Below are positions 51,523 through 61,435 of a stretch of 64,000 bases of DNA, one piece after another; within the stretch, counting starts at the first letter, position 1; each line of letters starts with the position of its first letter. Under the pieces are notes generated by a model, which was not told the DNA's origin, searched no databases, and saw nothing but the letters and a program-made list of their open reading frames with translations. Source of the stretch: an uncultured Alistipes sp. (lineage in GTDB: Bacteria > Bacteroidota > Bacteroidia > Bacteroidales > Rikenellaceae); NCBI GenBank assembly GCA_949286165.1, contig CASDZK010000005.1:1-64000 (forward strand), given 5' to 3'. Both the position numbers and the translations under genes were made by a program.

Positions 51523-52545
51523 ATGGGATTATTCTCTTTGCTTACGCAAGAAATCGCCATGGATTTGGGAACGGCCAATACGTTGATTATCCATAACGAT
51601 AAGATCGTAGTGGACGAACCCTCTATCGTGGCTTTGGACCAACATACGGGCAAGCTGATCGCGATCGGCAAGAAAGCCCGGATGATGCACGGCCGTACCC
51701 ATCAGGACATCAAGACGATCCGTCCGTTGCGGGATGGCGTCATTGCCGATTTCAATGCTGCCGGACTGATGATTCGGGGCATGATTAAAATGATTAAGTC
51801 GAAAAGCATGTTCGCTCCGTCGCTCCGCATGGTCATCTGCATTCCGTCGGGGAGTACGGACGTGGAGATACGGGCCGTGCGCACTTCTGCGGAAGAAGCG
51901 GGCGGACGCGAGGTGTATCTGATTTACGAACCGATGGCGGCGGCTTTGGGGATCGGTCTGGATGTCGAAGCCCCGATGGGACATATGGTGGTGGATATCG
52001 GCGGCGGGACCACGGAAATCGCCGTGATTTCTCTGGGGGGCATCGTATGCAGCGAGAGCATCAATGTCGCCGGAGACGTCTTTACGGAAGATATCCAGAC
52101 CTATATGCGCCAGCAGCACAATATCAAGATCGGCGACCGTACGGCCGAAACCATTAAGATCGCGGTAGGAGCGGCCGTGTCCGATTTGGACGAGCCTCCC
52201 GGAGATTTCAAGGTCATCGGGCACAGCATCATCGATTCCCGTCCGCACGAAGTCACGGTGTCGTATCAGGAAATCGCTTTCGCGCTGGAAAAGTCGTTGG
52301 TCAAGATCGATGCAGCCATTATGAAAGTGTTGGAAAAAACGCCCCCCGAACTGTATAGCGATATCGCCGACGGCGGAGGAATCTATCTGGCCGGGGGAGG
52401 CGCGTTGATCAAGGGACTCGACCGGCGTTTGTACGAGAAGACGAAAATCCAGTTCCATGTGGCCGAAGATCCGTTGCGTGCGGTGGCCCGCGGTACGGGA
52501 ATCGCCTTGAAAAATATCAATCGTTTCTCGTTCCTGAAAAAATAA
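51523..52545 (+). CDS. mreB: Rod-shape actin homologue MreB
   Basis: A 340-residue actin-fold ATPase that guides lateral wall synthesis. Phosphate and adenosine motifs: AMDLGTANTLIIH, VVDIGGGTTEIAVISLGG and IYLAGGGALIKGLDRRL. Length and spacing are canonical. It lies 34 nt after purH and heads mreB-mreC-mreD-mrdA-rodA. Confidence 0.97.
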   Translation: MGLFSLLTQEIAMDLGTANTLIIHNDKIVVDEPSIVALDQHTGKLIAIGKKARMMHGRTHQDIKTIRPLRDGVIADFNAAGLMIRGMIKMIKSKSMFAPSLRMVICIPSGSTDVEIRAVRTSAEEAGGREVYLIYEPMAAALGIGLDVEAPMGHMVVDIGGGTTEIAVISLGGIVCSESINVAGDVFTEDIQTYMRQQHNIKIGDRTAETIKIAVGAAVSDLDEPPGDFKVIGHSIIDSRPHEVTVSYQEIAFALEKSLVKIDAAIMKVLEKTPPELYSDIADGGGIYLAGGGALIKGLDRRLYEKTKIQFHVAEDPLRAVARGTGIALKNINRFSFLKK

Positions 52546-52566
52546 ATTTTCGGGCGTGCGGGGTTT

Positions 52567-52583
52567 CCCCGATTCGTTCGGGG
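52567..52583 (+). repeat. GC-rich hairpin between mreB and mreC
   Basis: CCCCGA (52567-52572) and TCGGGG (52578-52583) enclose a 5-nt loop, next to a second small GGGG/CCCC hairpin. With no T tract it might lower expression of the downstream genes relative to mreB or protect the mreB end. Confidence 0.4.
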
Positions 52584-52616
52584 GGCCGCGCCGCGTAAAA
52601 CGTTTTTTGTGTTCGT

Positions 52617-53453
52617 ATGTTCCGGTTGCTTCTTTTCCTGAAAAAGATCTATTTTTTCGCGTTGTTCGTCGTTTTGGAACTGCTCGCTTTCAGCTATTTT
52701 TACCGCAGTTCGGCTTATACCAACGCCAAAATCATGAACGCCTCCAATCGTCTCGTCGGGGGCGTTTATAATAGTTTGCATCAGGTAAAGTCGTATTTTT
52801 TATTGAAAGAAGAGAACCGGCAGTTGCTCGACCGGATTTCCGAACTGGAAAACCGTCTCGAAAATTATCGGGCCGGGGAATTGTTTTTGCGCGACTCGTC
52901 GCGTTTCGAGCCGGTGGATTCGCTGGGGTGCTATATATACCGTAATGCCCGGGTCATCAACAATTCCATCGTCCGGCGTCATAATTTTCTGACGTTGGAC
53001 AAGGGGCGTCGGAACGGCATAGAAAAGGATATGGCCGTGACGCAAAACGGGATGCTGGTCGGTTACGTCCTGCATGTTTCCGACAAATTCGCCGTTTGCA
53101 TGTCGCTTCTCAATACCGATTTCAAGACCAGCGGGCGCGGACTGCGCGGCGATTACGACGGGTCTATCCGTTGGGACGGCATTCGTTACGATCACGCCAC
53201 GCTTTCCGAAATTCCCCGATATGCCGAAATCAACGTGGGAGACACGATCGTCACGACCTCTTTCTCTTCCCGTTTTCCGGAAGGCATCGGCATCGGGACG
53301 GTGGAGTCTTTCGAACTGATTAACGGGACATATTATGAAGCGGATATCCGGTTGTTTACCCGTTTCGGCGCATTGCGTTACGTCGATGTGATCCGCTACA
53401 AGGACATGGAGGAACGCCGTTTGCTCGAAGAAATGATAGAGAACGATATTTGA
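52617..53453 (+). CDS. mreC: Rod-shape-determining protein MreC
   Basis: A 278-residue bitopic protein. One N-terminal membrane helix (KIYFFALFVVLELLAFSYF), a coiled coil (about 60-90, LLKEENRQLLDRISELENRL), then the periplasmic beta domain with LTLDKGRRNGIEKDMAV and VGDTIVTTSFSSRFPEGIG. It links MreB to PBP2 and RodA. Its stop overlaps the region of the mreD start. Confidence 0.95.
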   Translation: MFRLLLFLKKIYFFALFVVLELLAFSYFYRSSAYTNAKIMNASNRLVGGVYNSLHQVKSYFLLKEENRQLLDRISELENRLENYRAGELFLRDSSRFEPVDSLGCYIYRNARVINNSIVRRHNFLTLDKGRRNGIEKDMAVTQNGMLVGYVLHVSDKFAVCMSLLNTDFKTSGRGLRGDYDGSIRWDGIRYDHATLSEIPRYAEINVGDTIVTTSFSSRFPEGIGIGTVESFELINGTYYEADIRLFTRFGALRYVDVIRYKDMEERRLLEEMIENDI

Positions 53454-53458
53454 AAGTC

Positions 53459-53974
53459 ATGATCAGATTTTTGGAATATACGGGATTCGCCCTGCTGTTG
53501 CTGCTGTTACAGATATTGTTGTTTAACCGGTTGCAGATCAACGGTTTCTTCAATATCTACATTTATATCCTGTTCATCATCGCTTTACCGGCCAATGTCA
53601 ATGGCACGGTGCTGCTTCTTTCGGCGGGAGCGATCGGCGCCTGTGTCGATTTTACCTGCGGAACGCCCGGAATCCACGCGATGGCGGCTCTTTTCATCGC
53701 TTTTCTCCGGCCGGTGCTGATTCGCATTTTTATCGGCAGCGACGAAGAGAGTCAGAACTGCATCCCTTCTTCCCTTTCCGTCGGTCCCCGCAAATATCTC
53801 GGCTATGCCGTCACTTCCGTGCTCGTTTACGATATAACGGTGTTCATGCTGGAAGCGTTGTCCTGGGAGAATATCGGTTATACGTTGCTGCGTATTTTGG
53901 CCAGCTCTGCGGCCTCCGTTTTTTTTATTTACCTGCTTCAACTGATGCTTCCGTTGAACCGAAAAATAAACTGA
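53459..53974 (+). CDS. mreD: Rod-shape-determining protein MreD
   Basis: A 171-residue membrane protein with about five or six segments (GFALLLLLLQILLFN, INGFFNIYIYILFIIALP). It is small and divergent but its position between mreC and mrdA is decisive. ATG 53459 gives a normal start; a TTG at 53450 overlapping the mreC stop is an alternative. Confidence 0.9.
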   Translation: MIRFLEYTGFALLLLLLQILLFNRLQINGFFNIYIYILFIIALPANVNGTVLLLSAGAIGACVDFTCGTPGIHAMAALFIAFLRPVLIRIFIGSDEESQNCIPSSLSVGPRKYLGYAVTSVLVYDITVFMLEALSWENIGYTLLRILASSAASVFFIYLLQLMLPLNRKIN

Positions 53975-53978
53975 CGTT

Positions 53979-55790
53979 TTGCAATTGCCCCGGGAATACA
54001 TACTTCGTTTCGTCGTCGTTTTGACGTCGCTCATCATCGTCGTCCGCCTTTTTCAGTTGCAAATCGTGGACGACAGCTACAAGGCGTATGCGGAAAACAA
54101 CGCTTTGCGGAAAATGGTGCAGTATCCGCCCCGCGGGGAAATCTACGACAGGAACGGTCTTTTTCTGGCGCAAAGCAAGGAAGCGTACGACCTGATGGTA
54201 ATTCCGCGCGATTTGAAACCTTTCGATACCGTGGCTTTTTGCAGTGTCGTAGGGGTCACGCGGGAAGAACTTGTCGAAGGGCTGGCCAAAGCCCGCAGTT
54301 ATTCTTCGCGCCGGCCTTCGGTATTGTTCAAACAGCTTTCCAAAGAGACGAAACTGAAATTCGAGGAATACGGTTTCCCCGGCATGTACACCCAATTCCG
54401 CACCATCCGTTCCTATCCGTACAAAACGGCGGGAAATATTCTGGGGTATGTGGGAGAAGTCAATGCCGACCATATCCGGGAAGACAACTATTACAAAAGC
54501 GGCGACTACATCGGTTTGGCCGGCATTGAACGGGCCTACGAAACGGTGCTGCGCGGCAACAAGGGGGTCAAGATGGAGCTGGTGGACGTGCATGGCATGC
54601 CGAAAGGGGCCTATGCCGACGGTCTGTACGATACGATAGCCGTTCCCGGTACCTCCATCGTCTCTACCATCGATGCCAGGTTGCAGCTTTTGGCGGAAGA
54701 GCTGATGGAAGGAAAGATCGGTTCGGTGCTGGCCATCGAGCCCGCTACGGGAGAGATATTGGTCATGGTCAGCAGCCCCACGTACAATCCCGATAAATTG
54801 ATCGGTCGCGACCGGAGCAAAAATTACCGCGAACTGGCGACCGATCCCCGTAAGCCGATGTTCAATCGTGCCGTCATGGCCGCCTATCCGCCCGGTTCCA
54901 CCTTTAAAATCGCAACCGGGCTGATCGGATTGCAGGAGGGAGTGCTCACGCCCTCGCAGACTTACCCTTGCAGCAACGGGTATCATTTCGGCAATCTGCA
55001 TCTGGGATGCCACTCCCATGCTTCCCCCCTCGATTTGAGTTTTGCCATACAGACTTCCTGCAATGCCTATTTTTGCTACGTTTATCGCAATATTTTGGAG
55101 AACAGGCGTTACGGCGATGTGAAAAAAGGGTTCGACGCTTGGCGGAAACACGTGCTTTCTTTCGGTTTCGGCCGTAAGCTGGAGTCCGATTTTATCGGGG
55201 AACGGAACGGCAATATTCCGTCGCGCGAGTATTACGACCGGATGTATAACGGGCGTTGGAATTCTTTGACGACGCTTTCTTTGGCCATCGGTCAGGGCGA
55301 AATCGGCGTTTCCCCTTTGCAGTTGGCCAATTTCGTGGCAACGGTCGCCAACCGCGGCTATTATTATATTCCTCATATCGTCAAGCGGATCGACGGCAAG
55401 GATTCTATCGATGTCCGGTTCCGCCAGAAACAATATACGGATATCGATCCCAAATACTTCGATATTTTTGCCGAAGCCATGTGGAAAGGGGTGCATGTGG
55501 GCGGAACCAGCATGCGGGCGATGGTTCCCGGACTGGATATTTGCGGCAAGACGGGAACGGCGGAAAACGGACAGGGGGCCGATCATTCCACGTTTGCCGC
55601 GTTTGCGCCCAAGGACCATCCCAAGATCGCCATATCGGTTTATGTCGAACACGGCGGTTTCGGAGCCTCCATCGCTTTGCCCATCGCCAGTTTGCTGATC
55701 GAGCAATACCTGACCGATACCATTACCCGGCCGGCCGAAGTCGAATACGTGAAAAACAAACGCATCAATTATCCGCAATATGCAAAATAG
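53979..55790 (+). CDS. mrdA: Penicillin-binding protein 2 (elongasome transpeptidase)
   Basis: A 603-residue transpeptidase. One membrane helix (YILRFVVVLTSLIIVVRL), a pedestal domain starting at PPRGEIYDRNG, and the catalytic domain with PGSTFK (Ser about 306), SCN in QTSCNAY (about 360) and KTG in CGKTGTAE (about 524). It works with RodA. The start appears to be TTG 53979, 4 nt after the mreD stop, because the frame has no ATG before the conserved membrane helix. The end overlaps rodA by 11 nt. Confidence 0.95.
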   Translation: MQLPREYILRFVVVLTSLIIVVRLFQLQIVDDSYKAYAENNALRKMVQYPPRGEIYDRNGLFLAQSKEAYDLMVIPRDLKPFDTVAFCSVVGVTREELVEGLAKARSYSSRRPSVLFKQLSKETKLKFEEYGFPGMYTQFRTIRSYPYKTAGNILGYVGEVNADHIREDNYYKSGDYIGLAGIERAYETVLRGNKGVKMELVDVHGMPKGAYADGLYDTIAVPGTSIVSTIDARLQLLAEELMEGKIGSVLAIEPATGEILVMVSSPTYNPDKLIGRDRSKNYRELATDPRKPMFNRAVMAAYPPGSTFKIATGLIGLQEGVLTPSQTYPCSNGYHFGNLHLGCHSHASPLDLSFAIQTSCNAYFCYVYRNILENRRYGDVKKGFDAWRKHVLSFGFGRKLESDFIGERNGNIPSREYYDRMYNGRWNSLTTLSLAIGQGEIGVSPLQLANFVATVANRGYYYIPHIVKRIDGKDSIDVRFRQKQYTDIDPKYFDIFAEAMWKGVHVGGTSMRAMVPGLDICGKTGTAENGQGADHSTFAAFAPKDHPKIAISVYVEHGGFGASIALPIASLLIEQYLTDTITRPAEVEYVKNKRINYPQYAK

Positions 55791-57210
55791 CAATCAGTTC
55801 ATACGGGGTATCGATTGGTGGACCATTTTGATTTATCTGGCGTTGGTATTGCTGGGATGGATCAGCATTTACGCGGCCGTGTTCAATGAAGACCATGCCA
55901 ACATGTTCGATATGTCGCAGCGTTACGGTTCGCAGATCATGTGGATCGGGATATGCTGTTGCCTGGCGGTGGTCATTTTGCTGATCGATGTGAAATACTA
56001 TTATTTTTTCGCTTATCCGGTTTACGGATTGATGATCTTGGTCCTGCTGAGCGTTTTTGTGCTGGGATCCGAGTCGCATGGCGCGAAATCCTGGATTCAG
56101 ATCGGATCGTTCAGCGTCCAGCCTGCGGAATTCGGGAAATTCGCCGTGGCTTTGGCTTTGGCCAAATACATGAGTTCGTACAGTTTCGATATCCGCTCCG
56201 TCCGCAGCTTGTCGGGGCTGGCTTTGCTTATCGGCCTACCGTTTCTGTTAGTGCTGCTTCAAAACGATACGGGGTCCGCCCTGGTCTATTCCTCTTTCCT
56301 TTTCATGCTTTATCGGGAGGGGCTGAATAAATGGGTTTACGTGATTTTGTTTCAGATCGTGTTACTGTTTATCGGGTCTTTTCTGATGGAACCGGCGGCC
56401 CTGGTGCTGTTGATCCTGTCGGTCACGCTGGCGGCGGAAGGGATGACCAACGGCCTGTGGCGGAGTAAATTCATCTATCTGGCCGTGCTGTTTACGGTAA
56501 TGATTTTGTTGAAACTGCTTTCGATGGCGTTGGCGGAAGCGTCTTTCGGCGGCGATGTCGTCGTGCTGGTCTCCATTGCGGCGACCGCTCCGCTGGTTTT
56601 TCTGTATGCCTACCGTTACCAGTTGCGTAATGTCGTTCTGTTCGTCGTCCTGTTCGTTTCGTCGATCGGTTTTACCCTTTCCGTCGATTATGTCTTCGAG
56701 AATGTCGTTCAGGAACACCAGCAGAAACGGATTCTCGACGTTTTGGGACTGGAGGAGGATTTGAAACATTGGGGATACAACGTCAACCAGTCCAAGATCG
56801 CTATCGGTTCCGGAGGATTTTCCGGGAAAGGCTTTTTGCAGGGGACCCAGACTAAATTCGATTTCGTTCCGGAACAGAGTACGGATTTTATTTATTGCAC
56901 CATCGGCGAAGAGTTCGGCTTTTTGGGCAGCGTGTTGGTCGTTTTTTTGTTCGCCGCATTGATCTTCCGGCTGATGCGGATGGGAGACCGGCAGCGGGAG
57001 ACGTTCGGACGGGTCTATTGCTACGGAGCCGCTTCCGTCTTCTTTTTTCATGTCGTCGTCAATATCGGGATGACGTTGGGACTTTTCCCCGTGATAGGCA
57101 TTCCGTTGCCTTTCTTCAGTTACGGAGGTTCTTCGTTGGTGGCTTTTACCGTATTGCTATTCGTGGCTTTGCGCCTGAATCTCAGCAATGAAGAGCGGGG
57201 ATACCTGTAA
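55780..57210 (+). CDS. rodA: Rod-shape SEDS glycosyltransferase RodA
   Basis: A 476-residue polytopic peptidoglycan polymerase with about 10-12 membrane segments. SEDS landmarks are SFSVQPAEFGKFAVALALAK, LLQNDTGSALVYSSFLF and the C-terminal PLPFFSYGGSSLVAFTVL. It is longer than E. coli RodA (370) because of extra membrane segments in the middle (about 190-290), seen in other Bacteroidetes. Last gene of the rod operon. Confidence 0.95.
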   Translation: MQNSNQFIRGIDWWTILIYLALVLLGWISIYAAVFNEDHANMFDMSQRYGSQIMWIGICCCLAVVILLIDVKYYYFFAYPVYGLMILVLLSVFVLGSESHGAKSWIQIGSFSVQPAEFGKFAVALALAKYMSSYSFDIRSVRSLSGLALLIGLPFLLVLLQNDTGSALVYSSFLFMLYREGLNKWVYVILFQIVLLFIGSFLMEPAALVLLILSVTLAAEGMTNGLWRSKFIYLAVLFTVMILLKLLSMALAEASFGGDVVVLVSIAATAPLVFLYAYRYQLRNVVLFVVLFVSSIGFTLSVDYVFENVVQEHQQKRILDVLGLEEDLKHWGYNVNQSKIAIGSGGFSGKGFLQGTQTKFDFVPEQSTDFIYCTIGEEFGFLGSVLVVFLFAALIFRLMRMGDRQRETFGRVYCYGAASVFFFHVVVNIGMTLGLFPVIGIPLPFFSYGGSSLVAFTVLLFVALRLNLSNEERGYL

Positions 57211-57289
57211 CGGGTGGCGTATTTGTGCCGTTTCTATTTTTATATATGGCTAAAAATTTATACCTTTCCTTTTTTATTCTACGAGAGAA

Positions 57290-58297
57290 ATGGCATATAT
57301 GATTGATAAGGCGGCCCGTTGCGCGGTTATCGGTTACGGAAGCTGGGGAACGGCGTTAGTGAAGATATTGCTCGAAAACGAACCCCGCGTCGGTTGGCAT
57401 ATCGTCAATGAGGAGGTGGCGCAGCATATCCGCAGGCATAACGTCAATCCCAAGTACCTCAGCAGCGTGTATCTCGATACGTCCAAACTGCACATATCGG
57501 GCGACATCGACGAAATCGTGTCGGAGGCCGACGTGGTCCTGTTGGCGGTTCCGTCCGCTTTTCTGAAAACGATATTGGAAAAATTGACCCTGCCCTTGAC
57601 CGACAAGTTCGTCATTTCCGCCATTAAGGGCATCGTGCCTGACGAATACGTGACGATCGCCGAATATCTGAACGAGAATTTCTCCCTTCCTTTCGAACAG
57701 ATCGGCATCCTGACGGGGCCTTGCCATGCCGAGGAGGTGGCGCTCGAACGGCTTTCCTATCTCAATGTGGTGGCGAAGAGCGAGGATAACGCCCGTTTGC
57801 TGGTCGATAAATTCAGTTGCGATTATATCCGTTACAACATATTGACCGATATTTACGGCACCGAATATGCGGCCGTCCTGAAAAATATTTATGCCGTGGC
57901 CGTAGGAATTTGTCACGGGTTGGGGTACGGCGATAATTTCCTTTCGGTATTGATCGCCAATGCCGCCCGCGAAATGGCCCGTTTTCTGAAAGAGACTTAC
58001 CCGTTCGATCGCGATATTCATTCTTCCGCTTATCTGGGCGATCTGTTGGTTACCTCTTATTCGCAGTTCAGCCGCAACCGCACGTTCGGTACGATGATCG
58101 GAAAGGGGTATTCGGTCAAAAGCGCCCAGATCGAAATGAACATGATCGCCGAAGGGTATTACGCCTCTTCCTGCATTTGTCACATCAACCGGAAATGGCA
58201 TGTGGATATGCCGATCGCCGACGCCGTTTACCGTATTCTTTACGAGCGCAGGAATGTCCGGGAGGAGATTCGGCTGCTTTCCGAACAGTTGCGGTAG
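57290..58297 (+). CDS. gpsA: NAD(P)-dependent glycerol-3-phosphate dehydrogenase
   Basis: A 335-residue enzyme making sn-glycerol-3-phosphate for phospholipids. The dinucleotide site is AVIGYGSWGTALVKIL. Further signatures are VLLAVPSAFLKTIL, SAIKGIVPDEY, LTGPCHAEEVALER and VLKNIYAVAVGICHGLGYGDN, which holds the catalytic Lys. It is followed after 42 nt by pgi, and the two are probably co-transcribed. Confidence 0.95.
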   Translation: MAYMIDKAARCAVIGYGSWGTALVKILLENEPRVGWHIVNEEVAQHIRRHNVNPKYLSSVYLDTSKLHISGDIDEIVSEADVVLLAVPSAFLKTILEKLTLPLTDKFVISAIKGIVPDEYVTIAEYLNENFSLPFEQIGILTGPCHAEEVALERLSYLNVVAKSEDNARLLVDKFSCDYIRYNILTDIYGTEYAAVLKNIYAVAVGICHGLGYGDNFLSVLIANAAREMARFLKETYPFDRDIHSSAYLGDLLVTSYSQFSRNRTFGTMIGKGYSVKSAQIEMNMIAEGYYASSCICHINRKWHVDMPIADAVYRILYERRNVREEIRLLSEQLR

Positions 58298-58339
58298 TTT
58301 TTGTGTAATCGTTTAAAATTTAAATATAAATATCGAATT

Positions 58340-59683
58340 ATGGCAAAATTGAGTTTATCGACGGACAAGATCCGGGAATGCGTGCCGCAGCAGGAGCTGG
58401 AAGCATTGGCTCCCCTCATGGACGCCTGTCACGCCAAATTGTACGACGGATCCGGAAAAGGAAACGATTTTCTGGGATGGGTATCCTTGCCTTCCTCTAT
58501 TAAAAGTTGGGAATTGGACGATATAGCCCGTACGGCGCAAAACCTGCAATCGATGGCCGAAGTGGTTATCGTGATCGGCATCGGCGGCTCTTATCTGGGA
58601 GCTAAGGCCGTGTTGGAGGCTCTTTCGGATAGTTTCGACTCGTTGAAGACGGTGCGTACGCGGCCTGTCGTGCTGTTCGCCGGGCAAAACCTCAGCGAGG
58701 ATTATATGTACGAACTGTTGCAAGCGGTTAAGGATCGTTCCATCGCCACGGTGGTTATTTCCAAGTCGGGAACGACTACCGAACCCGCCGTCGCTTTTCG
58801 GATCATTAAGGAAGAAATCGAATTCCGTTACGGAAAAGAGGGAGCCGCTCAGCGTATCGTGGCCGTTACCGACGCCGCCAAAGGGGCTTTGCGTACCTTG
58901 GCCGATCGGGAAGGGTATAAAACGTATGTGATTCCCGACAATGTCGGCGGCCGTTTTTCCGTGCTGACTCCGGTGGGGTTGTTGCCGTTGGCCGTGGCGG
59001 GCATCGATATTCGCGCTTTGGTCAAAGGAGCGCAGGAAATGGAAAAAATGACCGGTAAAGACGTGAAATACGCCGACAATCCGGCTGCGCAATATGCGGC
59101 GGCTCGGTACGCTTTGTATCAAAAGGGTAAAAAGATCGAGATTCTGGCCTCTTTCGAACCCAAGTTGCAATATATCGCGGAGTGGTGGAAACAGTTGTAC
59201 GGAGAGAGCGAAGGGAAAGAAAACAAGGGACTTTTCCCGGCCAGCGTCGTCTTTACTTCCGACCTGCACTCTATGGGGCAATATATCCAGCAGGGAGAAC
59301 GCCTTTTCTTCGAAACCGTTGTCAGCGTCGCCAATGCGGAACATGTGGTTACGCTGAAGCATGACGAGGAGAATCTCGACCAGCTCAATTTCCTGGCCGG
59401 CAAGCGCATCGGCGAGGTAAACCGCATGGCCGAGTTGGGAACCATGTTGGCCCATGTGGACGGCGGAGTGCCCAATATCAAGGTAGAGATCGAGCGCATC
59501 GATGCCGAACATATCGGCATGTTGCTCTATTTCTTTGAAATGGCTTGCGGAATCAGCGGATATGCGCTGGATGTCAATCCTTTCGACCAACCCGGCGTAG
59601 AAGCGTACAAGAAGAATATGTTCGCTTTGCTGAATAAACCCGGCTACGAGGAAGAAGGGGAAGCGTTGCGCAGACGGTTGTGA
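58340..59683 (+). CDS. pgi: Glucose-6-phosphate isomerase
   Basis: A 447-residue glycolytic isomerase of the shorter bacterial type. Motifs: [52 protein letters not shown] and [23 protein letters not shown] 58340 (MAKLSLST) is preferred; the frame is open to 58301 but the extra 13 residues are not conserved-looking. A terminator follows. Confidence 0.96.
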   Translation: MAKLSLSTDKIRECVPQQELEALAPLMDACHAKLYDGSGKGNDFLGWVSLPSSIKSWELDDIARTAQNLQSMAEVVIVIGIGGSYLGAKAVLEALSDSFDSLKTVRTRPVVLFAGQNLSEDYMYELLQAVKDRSIATVVISKSGTTTEPAVAFRIIKEEIEFRYGKEGAAQRIVAVTDAAKGALRTLADREGYKTYVIPDNVGGRFSVLTPVGLLPLAVAGIDIRALVKGAQEMEKMTGKDVKYADNPAAQYAAARYALYQKGKKIEILASFEPKLQYIAEWWKQLYGESEGKENKGLFPASVVFTSDLHSMGQYIQQGERLFFETVVSVANAEHVVTLKHDEENLDQLNFLAGKRIGEVNRMAELGTMLAHVDGGVPNIKVEIERIDAEHIGMLLYFFEMACGISGYALDVNPFDQPGVEAYKKNMFALLNKPGYEEEGEALRRRL

Positions 59684-59708
59684 TTTCGGATAGAACCATC
59701 GCATAACA

Positions 59709-59738
59709 GAAAGGGGGACGAATTTTCGCCCCCTTTCT
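59709..59738. terminator. Terminator shared by pgi and the convergent sulfatase gene
   Basis: Arms AGAAAGGGGG (59709-59718) and CCCCCTTTCT (59729-59738) form a perfect 10-bp stem between convergent genes, with AT-rich flanks. Confidence 0.75.
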
Positions 59739-59770
59739 AATATAATTTTCCGGCAATGGTCCGGATTCCG

Positions 59771-61360
59771 CTAATACTCGTCCACCTGTAACTCTTCCCG
59801 GAAACGCTGCAATTCCTGTCGCAGGCGGTCCGCCGTCGATGCGTATTCCGGATTTTCGATTAAATTGTGCAGTTCTTCCGGATCGTTTTGCAAATCGTAT
59901 AATTCGTCGTAGTCGAGGTCTTTTCCCCGGTCTTTCCCGAAGCCCTGGCCGTAGAAATGCACCAGTTTGTACCGGTCGTCGCGTACTCCGTCGTGCCTGC
60001 GGGCCTGATGAATGGCAGGGTAGTCGTAATAATGGTAATACAGGTACCGGCGCCAGTCATCCGGGATTTCTCCCCCGAACAGGGAGACGAGTGAGCGGCC
60101 CGACATTTCCTGCGGCTTCGCTATGCCGGCCAGATCTAAAAAGGTGGGAGCGTAGTCGATATTCTGCACCAAAGCGTCGCATACCGTACCCGGTGCGATA
60201 CGGCCGTCATAAGCGATGATCAACGGCGTCCGGAACGACTCTTCGTACATGAACCGTTTGTCGAACCAGCCGTGTTCTCCCATATAGAAGCCCTGGTCGG
60301 AAGTATAGACGATAACGGTGTTTTCCCGAAGCCCTTCCCGTTCCAAATAGTCGAGCAGCCGGCCTACCTGGTCGTCCACGCTTTTGATGCAACGCAGGTA
60401 ATCTTTCAGGTATTGCTGGTATTTCCAGACTGCCCGTTCGTCCCCTTGCGGGTTTTCCCGTTCGAACTTCTCTTCTCTGGCGGCGTAGGCTTTCGTCCAA
60501 GCTCTTCTTTGTTCCGGTGTCATCCGTTCCAGCTCTTGTTCCAGTCCGGCTATATTCCACTCCCGGTCGTAAGGGGCGGTTTCTTTCAAACCGAGCATTT
60601 TCAGATCGTAGATGAACGTCATGTCCCGGCTTATCGACATCTCCTGCGAGCCGGCGGCGTCTCCCCGCGAGTCGTAGGTGTCGTGGAAAGTGGCGGGCAA
60701 AGGGAAAGTCGTGTCTTCGTATAAGGTCAGGTATTTCTCTTCCGGCATCCAGTTCCGATGCGGAGCCTTGTGATGGACCAGCAGGCAAAACGGCTTCGTT
60801 TTGTCCCGTTTTTCTAAAAATTCGATGGAATGGTCCGTGATTAAAGCGGCGGAATATCCTTCTTCCCGGATGAATTTGCCGCCGCTTTCCGGCGTGCGGA
60901 ATACCGGGTTGTAATATTCCCCCTGGTCGTTCAACAGGCAGAAATAATCGAATCCTTTGGGTTCGCATTGCATGTGCCATTTGCCTACCACACCCGTTTG
61001 ATAGCCGGCCTGCCGCAATAATTCGGAGAAAAAAGTTTTGGAAGAATCGATTCCTTTTCCCAACCTTCTTTGCCCGTTTTGGTGACTGTACAGTCCGGTC
61101 ATCAGACAAGCTCTGCTGGGGGTGGACAACGAGTTTTCCACGTAGGCCCGTTCGAACCGCATGCCTGAGCGGGCCAGCCGGTCTATGTTCGGCGTCGGCG
61201 CCAATCGGGAAATCGGATGCCCGTAGGCGCTGATGGTTTGAAAAGAGTGGTCGTCGCACATGATGAACACGATGTTCGGACGTTCCGGATTTTTCGTTCC
61301 GCAAGCCGTCAAAAATAGAATATTGGCCAAGGCTCCTCCGGCCAGCAGTTCTTTCTTCAT
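59771..61360 (-). CDS. Serine-type family S1 sulfatase, lipoprotein
   Basis: A 529-residue arylsulfatase-fold enzyme acting on sulfated glycans. Lipobox LTAC at residues 17-20. Metal site FIMCDDHSFQT (Asp36, Asp37). The formylglycine motif is SLSTPSRACLMTG, where Ser79 would be oxidised; as a serine-type motif it needs an anaerobic sulfatase-maturating enzyme, not found in this window. Other landmarks are GVVGKWHM and YTSDQGFYMGEHGWFDKRF. The sequence resembles glycosaminoglycan-type sulfatases, but the subfamily is not certain. ATG 61360 lies just after a predicted promoter. Confidence 0.93.
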   Translation of the reverse strand: MKKELLAGGALANILFLTACGTKNPERPNIVFIMCDDHSFQTISAYGHPISRLAPTPNIDRLARSGMRFERAYVENSLSTPSRACLMTGLYSHQNGQRRLGKGIDSSKTFFSELLRQAGYQTGVVGKWHMQCEPKGFDYFCLLNDQGEYYNPVFRTPESGGKFIREEGYSAALITDHSIEFLEKRDKTKPFCLLVHHKAPHRNWMPEEKYLTLYEDTTFPLPATFHDTYDSRGDAAGSQEMSISRDMTFIYDLKMLGLKETAPYDREWNIAGLEQELERMTPEQRRAWTKAYAAREEKFERENPQGDERAVWKYQQYLKDYLRCIKSVDDQVGRLLDYLEREGLRENTVIVYTSDQGFYMGEHGWFDKRFMYEESFRTPLIIAYDGRIAPGTVCDALVQNIDYAPTFLDLAGIAKPQEMSGRSLVSLFGGEIPDDWRRYLYYHYYDYPAIHQARRHDGVRDDRYKLVHFYGQGFGKDRGKDLDYDELYDLQNDPEELHNLIENPEYASTADRLRQELQRFREELQVDEY

Positions 61361-61378
61361 ATCGATATCGGGTTTTCG

Positions 61379-61386
61379 CAAATATA
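61379..61386 (-). promoter_or_regulatory. -7 element for the sulfatase gene
   Basis: TATATTTG on the minus strand. Transcription would start near 61372, which rules out the upstream ATG at 61381 and supports ATG 61360. Confidence 0.5.
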
Positions 61387-61435
61387 ACGATAAATCCGGA
61401 ATTTGCCGCTGTTTCGGGAAAAGCGGTCCGGCGAA

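Noticed and set aside
53925..55793. A 622-codon antisense frame across mrdA
   Set aside because: Shadow of PBP2; no domain, promoter or signal peptide of its own.
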